The notes under the pieces: model-generated
Told to the model about the DNA's origin: nothing
The model's database searches: none
Seen by the model: only the letters and a program-made list of their open reading frames with translations
Position numbers and translations under genes: made by a program
Source of the DNA: Bifidobacterium subtile
GTDB taxonomy: Bacteria > Actinomycetota > Actinomycetes > Actinomycetales > Bifidobacteriaceae
DNA length: 64,000 nucleotides
Reading direction: 5' to 3'
Assembly: GCF_000741775.1 (NCBI RefSeq)
Contig: NZ_JGZR01000006.1
Location: forward strand, 248,001-312,000
Shown here: piece by piece, positions 24,456 to 36,119 of the stretch
Numbering within the stretch: position 1 is the stretch's first letter
Layout of the letters: each line of letters begins with the position of its first letter

Positions 24456-27400
24456 CTACTTTCTTCCGCGCACGAGCCGCCCGGCGGCTTTCAGCGCCTC
24501 GCGGCGCTTCGAGCCCAGCGGCGCGATGGGGTCGATGACCTTGCGCAGCGGGTTGCCGTCGCCGAGGGCCGGCTGGTGCTTCTTGGCTTCAAGGTGCATC
24601 ACCGCCGTGGCTTCGGCCACGCGCCCGATCAGCCGTTCATAGAATGGGGTGCGCCGGGCGTAATCCCAGTACACGCTGGCGAAGTCGCAGCCCGGGTCGA
24701 CCCAGGGCTTGATATAGCCGGCGTAGTGGATGATCTTCGGGTCCTGCCGCGAGCGCATGTAGGCGTCGTAGATGTCGTTCGGCGCGAAGGAGAACACTTT
24801 GGCCACGCGCCCGTCGCAGTCGTGGATGACATCCCAATTCCAGTCCAAGAAGGTGACCTTGCCTTCGCAATGCACGTTGAGCACGTCCTGGTCGTTGTAG
24901 ATGAAGTCCGGGTTCGAGGCGTATTCGAGCCACTGGCCGATGCTGTAATGGCTGCGCATCGCCGCGGTGTTGAGTACGAGGACTCCCGCCTGGAAGTAGT
25001 CGTAGGGGTTGCGCATGCCCAGGATGTCCTTTGAATAGGCGATGCGCTTGTTGTCGATTTTGATGTTCAGGTTGCCCAGGTAGTCGATGTCACGGCAGGC
25101 GGCGAGCAGATTGTCTCCCAGCTCGGTGTCGTACAGCGCGGCGATGTCGCCGGTGACGATGATGTCGGAATCCAGGTAGAGCACCTTCGAGTAGAAGGGC
25201 AGTATCTCCTGGATGAGGAAGCGGTAGTAGGTCTCGTTGCTGATGTGCTGGTTGTTGGTGGACAGGTCGTAGCCGGCGATTTTGCGGTCGACGTTCACGA
25301 AGCGCAGGTTCATATTGGAGAATCGGGAGAAGAACTCGCGCATGGTCTGCTGGTTCTGCCCGTCGATGTCCTTCTGCAGCACGGTGACGTCATAGCGGCG
25401 CTTCGGATCGGCGTTCTTCATGGCGGAGTAGATGGTCGTGGTGAGCATGGGCACGTAGTTGTTGTCGGCGGCGAAGACGACCGGGATGATCGTAGACGGG
25501 TCCTTGACGCCCTGCAGCGGCTCGAGCACGTGCTCCGGTTCGGGATTGGTGAAGTGCACGCATTGCAGTTCCTTGGTCTTCCACCCGCTGCCGATGCGCT
25601 TGTGATGCATGAGGTAGATGTTGAGCAGCCGTTCGGAGAGGTGGCCGGGCGTGCGTAGCGCCTCCTTGCTGTAGCGGCTCATGTCGGTAGTGCGCTCGAA
25701 CTCCTCGAGGATCGGGAAGAGCCATGCACAGTAGTCGAAGAAGATGTCCTTCTTCATGATGAACATATTGCAGAAGCACGAGTAATGCCCGTCGAGGAAG
25801 TCGTTGGCGTCCTTGGCATAGTCCGGGTGCATGGCGCACAGGATGTCATAGACGTGCCGCAGGTCGCGATTGAGCAGATATGGCGCCGCAGCCCAGACGG
25901 CTTTGGGCGTGCCTAGGCCGTTGATGATGCCGCGCAGATCCTTGATCCCGGTCGTGACGACGTCGTAGCCGGCGATCGACTTGGCGATGGCGTCGTCGTC
26001 GAGGCCGTATTTGGCGGTCGCCTCGGCGTCGATGTAGTCGTCCATGATCTCGCCGTAGGGGTTCTCCTCGTGCTCGACGTCGGAGAAGTCGAAATATCGC
26101 CGGTAGTGGCAGAAGCCGTAGTAATCGGCTTTGGCGTTTTTCCATGCCCAGTATTGCGTGGTCAGTTCGCAGTACATCGGGTTCTTGGCGGAGATGTTGT
26201 CGCCGGTGTCGTCATGGAAGGCGTCGAGGAAGCGGTCCGTCGTGTTTCCGGGGCCGACCTGAACCATCTGCAGGATGTCGCTGGCGGGCATGTCGGCGCG
26301 TTTGTGCGAGGTCACGAAGATGCGCGTGGATTGGCTTCGATGTGCTTCGATGCGATTGTATGCCGGTTGCAATTGTGTCATATGATTTTCGGCTTTGTCT
26401 TTCATCCATAGGTAACGCGGAAACGCAGAGGACTGCGGGTCTAGATCCGTGAAGGATCGGGCAACGGCCAGAGCAGTGAAAAGCCGGTCGCCTTCGTTGG
26501 GAACGTTTTTTTGCTCCAAGAACTCATAGGCGCGGTCGCGCACGAATCGGTAGATCTCGCGCGCTGTGATCTCCGGGCCGAACACCTCGGCCATGGCCTT
26601 CGCCGCCGCTGGCTTCTCGGCGTCGGGCACGCGCACGTTCCAATCGTTGGCGAGCAGCTCGATGGCCTTGTGCTCGAAGCCAAGCAGCGATTCCCGCGTC
26701 CATGCGAGGCCGTGCTGCTGCGTGAAGTCGCCGGCGGCATCGAGGCAGGCCTTGAACTGCGCGCAGAACCGGGCGTAGGTATCCGAGCTGATCTCGTTGG
26801 TGCCGGTGACCCCGCGCCCGTAATGATAGATATAGCCTCGGCACTGCTTGAAGGAGCGGTACGAGGAGGCCAGCGCGCTGATGACGAAGCATTCGTAGCC
26901 GTCCTCGGCGCGTTCTAGGCGCTCGCCGGTCATCGCGCCGAATGCGGATTTCAGCAGCTCGGTGCGCATCAGGCGCTGCGTCACGCGCCAATCGACCTGC
27001 TGACCGCGCTCGGGGTCGAAGATATTGCGCAGGATATCCTCACCTGCGGCGTCGTCGGTCGGCGCATTGTTGAAGGCTTCGAAGGCCTGGCATTCGCTTT
27101 CGAGGATGCCGTTGCTGCCGACGACATCGAGTCCGAAATGCAGGATATCGGCGGGATGACCAGCTATTTCGGATGCCAGTTCCTTGCAGAAATCCGGCGC
27201 GATCGCGTCGTCGCCATCGAGGAAGAACGCATAGTCGCCGCTGGCGTGTTCGACGCCGGTTTTGCGCACCAGATGCAGGCCCTGATTGCTTTCGTGCGTC
27301 ACTGCGACGATGCGCGGGTCCTTGTCGGCGGCCGCTTCGAGGATCTGCGCCGTGGCATCGGTGCTGGCGTCATCGACGACGATGGCTTCGAAATCCGGGA

Positions 27401-27485
27401 AAGTCTGCGCCGAGATGCTCGCCAGACAGTCGGCGAGATACGCTTCGACGTTGTAGGCCGCAACGATGATGGAAATCTTGGGCAT
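24456..27485 (-). CDS. Three-domain glycosyltransferase: GT2 + DUF4422 + GT8
   Basis: This 1009-residue protein combines three transferase-type domains. Residues 1-230 are a GT2 domain (ISIIVAAYN, VDDASTDAT, FFLDGDDAI). Residues about 388-640 match DUF4422 (IFVTSHKR, CELTTQYWAWKN, DYYGFCHYRRYF). Residues about 665-950 are a GT8 domain (VVFAADNNYVPML, YLDSDIIVTGD with the DSD metal site at 772-774, YNDQDVLNVHC, IIHYAGYIKPW). It could add two or three sugars in sequence. ATG 27485 has GAGG six bases upstream; a TTG start four codons earlier is possible. It has no membrane helix. It follows another GT2 gene on the same strand after 181 bases. Confidence 0.9.
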   Translation of the reverse strand: MPKISIIVAAYNVEAYLADCLASISAQTFPDFEAIVVDDASTDATAQILEAAADKDPRIVAVTHESNQGLHLVRKTGVEHASGDYAFFLDGDDAIAPDFCKELASEIAGHPADILHFGLDVVGSNGILESECQAFEAFNNAPTDDAAGEDILRNIFDPERGQQVDWRVTQRLMRTELLKSAFGAMTGERLERAEDGYECFVISALASSYRSFKQCRGYIYHYGRGVTGTNEISSDTYARFCAQFKACLDAAGDFTQQHGLAWTRESLLGFEHKAIELLANDWNVRVPDAEKPAAAKAMAEVFGPEITAREIYRFVRDRAYEFLEQKNVPNEGDRLFTALAVARSFTDLDPQSSAFPRYLWMKDKAENHMTQLQPAYNRIEAHRSQSTRIFVTSHKRADMPASDILQMVQVGPGNTTDRFLDAFHDDTGDNISAKNPMYCELTTQYWAWKNAKADYYGFCHYRRYFDFSDVEHEENPYGEIMDDYIDAEATAKYGLDDDAIAKSIAGYDVVTTGIKDLRGIINGLGTPKAVWAAAPYLLNRDLRHVYDILCAMHPDYAKDANDFLDGHYSCFCNMFIMKKDIFFDYCAWLFPILEEFERTTDMSRYSKEALRTPGHLSERLLNIYLMHHKRIGSGWKTKELQCVHFTNPEPEHVLEPLQGVKDPSTIIPVVFAADNNYVPMLTTTIYSAMKNADPKRRYDVTVLQKDIDGQNQQTMREFFSRFSNMNLRFVNVDRKIAGYDLSTNNQHISNETYYRFLIQEILPFYSKVLYLDSDIIVTGDIAALYDTELGDNLLAACRDIDYLGNLNIKIDNKRIAYSKDILGMRNPYDYFQAGVLVLNTAAMRSHYSIGQWLEYASNPDFIYNDQDVLNVHCEGKVTFLDWNWDVIHDCDGRVAKVFSFAPNDIYDAYMRSRQDPKIIHYAGYIKPWVDPGCDFASVYWDYARRTPFYERLIGRVAEATAVMHLEAKKHQPALGDGNPLRKVIDPIAPLGSKRREALKAAGRLVRGRK

Positions 27486-27666
27486 GGATCCTCGCAATCA
27501 GGTGGTGCCGCATTGGCTGGTAGCTGCGTTGGCTGTACCCATAATACTGTAGCAAGCGAAATGTGGCGTGGGCAATGTGATGGCGGCGAAGGCTGCCCGG
27601 CTCTTTGCTGTTGGGCTGGCGGCCGTGCGCACTGCGCCGCCAGCCGTTATGTTATTCGTTGTTATG

Positions 27667-28905
27667 TTATCCGTTATGATGCCTGCGGCGGAACAAGGTG
27701 CGCAGGCCGTGCTGCTGCTCCGGCGCGGCGGCGGATTCGGTTGCCGCGATGAGACCGGCGTCGCGCAGATGGCTGTATGCGATGTCGCGCATGGCGTGGT
27801 ATCGGCGATTGGCGGACTGTGCTGGGTCAAACACGCGTTCGACTTGAGACGCCATGGTGAGGTATCGCAGCGCCTCCTGCTTGGCGGCGACCGTGCGTGC
27901 GGACGGCTTGTTATCGGCCTTGTCGCCAGCCTGCAGATAGGCATATGCCGCATCCCTGATGTAGCGATACAGCTCGCCGCATACCGCATCGGGCTGCCAG
28001 GAGCGCACGACGGCGTCCAATCCCTGCGATTGCAGCGCAGCGGGAAGATTGTCCTTCCACTCGTTCATCGCGTGCTCGACGAGTCGGTCGCGCACATTGT
28101 CGATGCAGGTCTTCCAGTCTGAGCGGTCGGGAGCCTGAGAACTTGCAGCATATGCACGGACCAGCGCCAGCGCCTTGGCGTCGCGGGCGGCAAGGACGTC
28201 GAGCCCTTCGATGGTCAAGGCCGACCCGAAGGTGTCGCCGCGTCCCAAGTGGTAGATGTACCACGGCGAAGAGGGGATGGCGTAATAGCGTGCCGCCATC
28301 GAGTCGACGATGAAGCTCATGTACAGGTCGTCGGAGAGCAGCAGCCGTGTGCGTTCGGCGGCGGCGTAGGCGCGGCGAATCGTGTCGCCCTGAAACATCT
28401 TGTGATGGACATGCCAGTCGAAGCCGCCGATTTCGGCGAATTGCGTGCGCAGAATGTCCGCGCCTTCGAGCTCGCGCGGCGTGGGCGTAAGAAAGCCGGT
28501 CATGCCGCCTGCCGCCTGCCTCGCCTCGGGATTCGCGGCCTCCACGCGCACGCCGAAATGGTAGATATCGGCCGGGTGCGCCTGGGCGGTGGCCAGAAGC
28601 TGCTGCAAGGCTCCGGGCGCCAGCTCGTCGTCCTGATCGACGAGCATCACGTAGTCGCCCGTCGACGCCGCTACGCCGGTGGTGCGGGCCGCCAGCGTGC
28701 CCTGATTGCTGGTGTGGCGAAGCGCCATGATGCGCGAATCCGCCTGAGCCAGCTCCTGAACCGTCGCATATGTGGCATCGGTGCTGGCATCGTCGACAAC
28801 GATGATTTCGAGGTCAGTCACTTCTTGCGCGGTGATGCTGCGGATGCATTCGGGCAGGTAGTGCGTGTTGTTGTAGGCGGGGATGACGATCGAAAGAACA
28901 GGCAT
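27667..28905 (-). CDS. Family 2 glycosyltransferase
   Basis: A 412-residue soluble GT2 enzyme: LSIVIPAYNNTHYLPECI, IIVVDDASTDATYATV and MLVDQDDELAPGAL are the nucleotide-sugar and metal-binding motifs. The C-terminal half (helical, Ala/Arg rich) is not recognisable, but its layout resembles the region after the GT2 domain in the next gene; both share DI(Y/L)HFG, a DWH/DWR segment and YIYHLGRG/YIYHYGRG. The pair may descend from a duplication. ATG 28905 is where homology begins, though an ATG six codons upstream is possible. It diverges from rmlA. Confidence 0.88.
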   Translation of the reverse strand: MPVLSIVIPAYNNTHYLPECIRSITAQEVTDLEIIVVDDASTDATYATVQELAQADSRIMALRHTSNQGTLAARTTGVAASTGDYVMLVDQDDELAPGALQQLLATAQAHPADIYHFGVRVEAANPEARQAAGGMTGFLTPTPRELEGADILRTQFAEIGGFDWHVHHKMFQGDTIRRAYAAAERTRLLLSDDLYMSFIVDSMAARYYAIPSSPWYIYHLGRGDTFGSALTIEGLDVLAARDAKALALVRAYAASSQAPDRSDWKTCIDNVRDRLVEHAMNEWKDNLPAALQSQGLDAVVRSWQPDAVCGELYRYIRDAAYAYLQAGDKADNKPSARTVAAKQEALRYLTMASQVERVFDPAQSANRRYHAMRDIAYSHLRDAGLIAATESAAAPEQQHGLRTLFRRRHHNG

Positions 28906-29054
28906 ACGCCCATTATTTCCCATAGACGGTACTATGGCTAAGAGGTTCGCCTGCGATGAGGGTTCGCTGGTCAGTGGTTCGCCACTTCCCGGGCAACGTT
29001 GCGAACCGCGAATCAGTAACACGACGTTCAATGTGGAAGGGATTCCGTGCACCT

Positions 29055-29939
<885 letters not shown>

Positions 29940-30045
29940 CGGGAGTATGCTTTACGGCGGCTGGCTGTGTGTGCTGCCGTTATCCGTGATGAATGCTGAC
30001 GGTGATTCGTGAATTGGGCAGAAATAAAGGAAAGTCGAGTCTACA

Positions 30046-32502
30046 TTGAGCTACAAGATTCTGGGACTGTGCCGGGGCAATGGCAAAGGGTATGTGAAGA
30101 TTGCAACTGAAGGGGTTTCGGCAGATAGACTTTATGCTTCTGCTACTACTGGGAATGGTACGTCGTTAGCGTGCGCAGTATATGAGATGACGCGCAATGG
30201 CGAGGATCCGGAGATTGCGGCTCGTGCTGGTGCCGTAGTGCAGGACCAAAGCATGAATGCGCGTGTATTCGCAGTCGCGGTGCCGCTGCTTGACGACACG
30301 AAACTTGCCGTTGACATGTTTGACGACCCGGCTGCTGAGCAGACGGTGTTCTCCTTCCCATTCAGTCCGTTGGCGTCCAAGATCAAGTCCCGTTTGTTGT
30401 ATCGCAGGCACCACAATGAGGCGATGCAGCTGCGTGATATTGACCAACGTCGGTTTTCCGGCCAGCCCTATGTGTATGTGACGGGCATCTATTGCCTCAC
30501 TGCTGACGCGGTGACATGTCGCTTCCACGCGACTGTGCCTTATGAGGCTGGCGCGCGGTACGAGGCCTTTGTAGTCGATGCGGCGGGCAACTCGGTGGGC
30601 GCGAATATGCAGATGCTTGAAGACTGCGTGGTTCCTGATCGTCACGATCGCCACTCGATGCTCAGGGAGCTGAGTTATTCGGTGCGGCTGCGCGGCTCGG
30701 ATCGTACGTTATGCGTCAATGTGGTGCAGCACGGTGCTCCTGCGGCGCAAGGCTGTTTTGCCTGCTTATGGCCTAGCGATGTCGATGGCTTTACCAATGG
30801 CGCGACTGAAGAGCTGCGGCATGCTTCGCAAGATCCGCAGTACCCCGAATGGTTCGAGCGCCACCGCGCGACGCCAGCGGATGTGATTCGGCAGCGCCGC
30901 CGGTGCTCACAATGGGATAATCGGCCGCTTATCAGCATCGTTACGCCGGTGTTTCGCACTCCGGCTGCGTATCTGCGGGCCATGATCGCGTCGGTTTTGG
31001 CTCAGTCCTATGGGCGCTTCGAACTGATTCTGGTCAATGTCAGCGGTGTATATCCAGCCGTGGATGCTGTACTGGCCGAGTTCGATGACCCGCGCATCAG
31101 GGTCATAGTCGCAGAAAACCTGAGCATATCCGAGAACACGAATGTGGGCATCGAGGCGGCAGAGGGCGATTATCTCGCATTCGTCGATCATGATGACACC
31201 ATAGAGCCGGATGCGCTGTACCGATATATGTCTGTGGTTCAGGAGGATCCACAGACGGATCTGATGTACTGCGACGAAGACCATCTGAAAACCGACCACT
31301 ACGAATGGCCCACCTTCAAACCTGATTTCAATCCGGATCTGCTATACACCCACAATTACATTACGCATATGCTGATGGTGAGCCGGCATGCTCTGTCGCA
31401 GATTGAACTGTCAGGGCCGGAAGTCGCCGGCGCGCAGGACTATGATCTCACCCTGAAATGCTCCCAGGTGGCGCGATCGATTCACAATGTGCCCTACATG
31501 CTGTATCACTGGCGAGAGCACGCGAACTCCACCAGCGTGTCCATCGGCAGCAAACCCTATGCGGTTGAGGCCGGGTCGATTGCGTTGCACAAGCATTTTG
31601 AGCGGATGGGTCTTGACGTTGCAGTTCACGACCGCGCTGTGCCATGTACATATGCTGTGGATTACCAGTCGCAGCAGAAGCCTTTGATCAGTATCATCAT
31701 TCCCACCAAAGATCATGCGGATATGCTGTCTGTGTGTTTGGAATCCATCGTAGACAAAACCGCATACGACAACTACGAGATCGTCTGCGTCGAAAACAAC
31801 AGCACGGATGATGCCACTTTTGAGTATTATGAGGAGATCCAGCGTCGTTCGCAGCGCATTCGGGTCGTTACCTGGCCGGGGCAGGGCTTCAACTATTCCG
31901 CGATCTGCAACTTCGGCGCCAGCCAGTGCAAGGGCGACATCATGCTCTTTCTCAACAACGACACCGAGGTTATCAACGGCGACTGGCTTGGTTCCATGGT
32001 CAACTTCTTCGGACGCCCTGATGTGGGCGTGGTTGGCGCAAAGCTTTACAACTACGATGGCTTGGTCCAGCATGGCGGCGTGCTGGTCGTGCCCGGCGGC
32101 CTTGACTACATCAATCAGAATTTCTCGGAGAACGGCACTGGGTACATGAACCTGCTGCGCTTCCCCTCGGATATGGCGGCGGTGACCGGTGCCTGCCAGA
32201 TGATCAGCCGGAAGGTATTCGACGAGGTCGGCGGGTTTGATGAGGATTTCGCCGTCTCACTCAATGATGTCGATATCTGTCTAAAGGCAAAGCAACACGG
32301 CTATGTGACGGTGTTCGACCCGGATGCCTCACTTTATCATCGCGAAAGCAGCAGTCATGGCCGCGATGACCTCGATGTGCGCAAACTGAAGCGGCTGGAA
32401 AACGAGAAGTTCAGGTTCTTCAGCGCATGGCCGAATCTTGAGCGCGGGCATTTCGTCAACATCAATCTCGACCAGTACAATGGCCATTTCAAGATCGCGT
32501 GA
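30046..32502 (+). CDS. Large glycosyltransferase with two GT2 domains
   Basis: An 818-residue protein. The first 280 residues are not recognisable and may form a beta-rich binding domain. GT2 domain one starts near residue 290 (LISIVTPVFRTPAAYLRAMI, then AFVDHDDTIEPDALYRYM). GT2 domain two starts near 544 (LISIIIPTKDHADMLSVCLE, then IMLFLNNDTEVINGDWLGSM and GGFDEDFAVSLNDVDICLKA). This arrangement is common in polymerising rhamnosyltransferases of surface polysaccharides. The start is uncertain: TTG 30046 has an AAAGGA about 14 bases upstream and no better ATG is in frame. The 5' half is visibly less GC-rich than its neighbours, suggesting transfer. Confidence 0.85.
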   Translation: MSYKILGLCRGNGKGYVKIATEGVSADRLYASATTGNGTSLACAVYEMTRNGEDPEIAARAGAVVQDQSMNARVFAVAVPLLDDTKLAVDMFDDPAAEQTVFSFPFSPLASKIKSRLLYRRHHNEAMQLRDIDQRRFSGQPYVYVTGIYCLTADAVTCRFHATVPYEAGARYEAFVVDAAGNSVGANMQMLEDCVVPDRHDRHSMLRELSYSVRLRGSDRTLCVNVVQHGAPAAQGCFACLWPSDVDGFTNGATEELRHASQDPQYPEWFERHRATPADVIRQRRRCSQWDNRPLISIVTPVFRTPAAYLRAMIASVLAQSYGRFELILVNVSGVYPAVDAVLAEFDDPRIRVIVAENLSISENTNVGIEAAEGDYLAFVDHDDTIEPDALYRYMSVVQEDPQTDLMYCDEDHLKTDHYEWPTFKPDFNPDLLYTHNYITHMLMVSRHALSQIELSGPEVAGAQDYDLTLKCSQVARSIHNVPYMLYHWREHANSTSVSIGSKPYAVEAGSIALHKHFERMGLDVAVHDRAVPCTYAVDYQSQQKPLISIIIPTKDHADMLSVCLESIVDKTAYDNYEIVCVENNSTDDATFEYYEEIQRRSQRIRVVTWPGQGFNYSAICNFGASQCKGDIMLFLNNDTEVINGDWLGSMVNFFGRPDVGVVGAKLYNYDGLVQHGGVLVVPGGLDYINQNFSENGTGYMNLLRFPSDMAAVTGACQMISRKVFDEVGGFDEDFAVSLNDVDICLKAKQHGYVTVFDPDASLYHRESSSHGRDDLDVRKLKRLENEKFRFFSAWPNLERGHFVNINLDQYNGHFKIA

Positions 32503-32653
32503 TAACGATAGCGCGCGATGATGGCAGGGCAGCGCATGATTGTGCGCCTGCGGGTTTGGCTGATTGCTCGGGCGCCGGCATCGCCGAGGTCGGCGGCGGC
32601 GCTAGGAACAGTTGTCTTGGCTGAGCTGCCGAAGCATAATATGCTCGTGTTGT

Positions 32654-34812
32654 TTACCTTCCGCTGAGAAGGAACGTGCTGATGAAGCCGTCGTAGAGCA
32701 GCAACAAGGAAAGCCCTATGACGACAGCCGTCCCCAATGCGCTGAGCTGCGGGAGTGCTGCCGCCTGCCCAGAGCCGCTTGGTCGAAATTGCATCGTCGT
32801 GTCTTCCTGAGAATTTGCCGCAAGCAGCAGTTGCGAAAGCATCCATATGATGGACAGTGCGAACAGTCCTATGGCGCATTGGTAATAACGGGCCTGAGTG
32901 CCGCCAAGATAACCATGGGAATAGAAGCCGGTTGCGGCGGTTTTGAATTGGTACGCAGTCACGACGAGAATCGCGATGTACCCCATGACGAAGTATCTCT
33001 GGCGGCGACTCCGCCGGAAGAGGAACAGGCCCAATGGCGCCAAGAATATAAGCGTCACGGCAATGGCATCGAAGGTGAACGGCGTTGTGCCAGGGCGGGT
33101 TACCGGCACATGGCCCACAATCGAAGACCAGTTATTAAGAAACTGAGTAAAGAAATATTGCGCGTATGCGCTCGGCGCCATCGGTGTGCGGTCGGCGATA
33201 GGCGCGTACATGCCGCTGGTCACGTATTCGCTGAATGCCAAACGCTGGTAGCTGGGCTGAATGGTGTGGAAGCGGGAATACAGCGTCAGGAAATATGCAA
33301 TGGGAATCAGGTAGATGGGAAGCGTGAGATAGAAGGACGTCTGTCGTACCATCTTGGGCTTGCGCTTGATGACGACGGTGTAGAACAGCACGAGCAGCGC
33401 GGCGGTGACGACTATCATACCGGCGGTGAGTTTCGTGAGCACGGTTGCGCTAATGCCTATGGCGATAAGAAGATACGTCACCCAGTCACATCGCGCCTCG
33501 GCAAATCGGATGATTCCCAGTGTGAAGATGCTGACGGTGAGGAGCGCCAAAGTGTCATTGGACAGTCCACTCATACCAAATACCATGTTCGCAGGCGAGA
33601 TAACAATTAGCGCAAATAGCAGCTGCATGAGCGGCACTTGCTGCAGCCGTGTATAAGCGATATAGAACAGCAGCAGAAGACCAGCTACGCCGATGCCAAG
33701 CGAGATAATTCGCAGCCGAGTCAGATCGTAGCTGACATTATTGCCATTAACTCGTAGCGCACCGACCAAGCTCATGATTTTGTAGTAAAGCGGAGGATGC
33801 CCGAGATAATTGAACTGATTTGCTGAGTTCTCAGCAAGCGAGAGCATGCCGGGCTGCGTGTCATGGTAGATACGCATTGCGCTGAAGTCCGGCAGCCAGC
33901 CGCCATGCAGCTTCATGTAGGCGATGTATGACAGATGGGCGGGTTCATCGGGGAACCCGCCTAGTTGCTGCATGAAGTAGCGGGCTTGCAGCAGCGCGAA
34001 CGCGAGGATTCCTCCGTAATCGGCGAGGATGATGGCGCGTCTGCCTTTGATGCCGCATCGGGTTCCTGCCAGATAGTTGACAATCAATGCGGCGACCAGT
34101 ATGAGCACAAGGGCCGCCGCGAGCAGGCGGTAGTGGGATGGGGCCCCGAAGAAGCCCATAGATTGGCTAAAAAGACCGCAATGCACAACGCAGCAAACAG
34201 GAGCACTGCGAAATACGGTTTGGAAAGTCGTTTGAGCGCGGTCATGCGCACAAGAACCATGAGATAAATCAAGCTGAGGACGGTCCAAAGCACTGGCTTC
34301 ACCGCTGATTTTCGCTGGCTTGTGGCTCTGATGCGCGTGAGCTGGTCGGCGGATAAGGAAAAAGTTGATGAGTCGGCATCCGTGCCGTTTTCGATGGTTT
34401 TGCCGGGTATGGAAAGCACTCCGTAATTGATGGCGTTGTGCGGAACGGCCACGTTGACCTCAAGGGATTTGATGGCAAGATCGTTTGCCAGAGCCGTTAT
34501 GTTGAGGGACTTCGAATCCTGATTCAGAGGGTCGAGAAGTATGGTGGCCTGATTGCCTTCGATGGCTGCGGGCTGCGAGGATGATGCAGGGAAAGCGTCA
34601 TTGCGGTCGAAAGCGAAGGTAACGTTACCCGGAGATTGGTCGAAAACCGCTGTATAGGTTATGTTCACAGCAGGCAGCGGTATAAGCGTCACCGCGCCGA
34701 AGAGCATAAGCCACAAGACGCTTAGGGCGAGAATTCGGTGATGCTGCAGCCATGCCGTACATTTCCTGATGGTTCGCGGGAATCGTGTTGCTGATTCTGG
34801 TCCTATGCTCAT
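32654..34812 (-). pseudogene. DUF2142/GT-C-like polytopic membrane protein, apparently frameshifted
   Basis: The N-terminal part (from ATG 34812) has a helix (ILALSVLWLMLFGAVTLIPLP), an extracytoplasmic beta-rich segment and two more helices, and would end at 34084. The C-terminal part, open from 34288 in another frame, has about ten helices with the loop GGFPDEPAHLSYIAYMKLHG, the acidic DE motif of DUF2142 and GT-C proteins. The two frames overlap at the A5 tract 34169-34173 (T5 on the coding strand). One extra T would join them as one product of about 719 residues with continuous topology. This may be a real mutation or a homopolymer error; two overlapping genes are the alternative. Confidence 0.7.
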
Positions 34813-35005
34813 GATGCTTAACCATACCCAATACCGGGCACTACATTCGTATGCGAGTTCTTTCAGAGCATTGTACTGGCCTGTTGCGGTTTCCCGGATG
34901 GGTTGCAGACAATAACGGTACAAACAAGGTCGGAGGAAGGCAGGGGGGGCATGATTTCGATCGAGTTCGAAACGCGGCGCATATAGGCCCATTTCAGTAG
35001 AATAG

Positions 35006-36031
<1,026 letters not shown>

Positions 36032-36119
36032 ACTGTCTTTGTGCCGCGGATTGCACAGCCCTGCGTAGCCGGCAATGAGGCGGATGCGCAGCGAATCATC
36101 GGATAATGTATAGGAGAGG

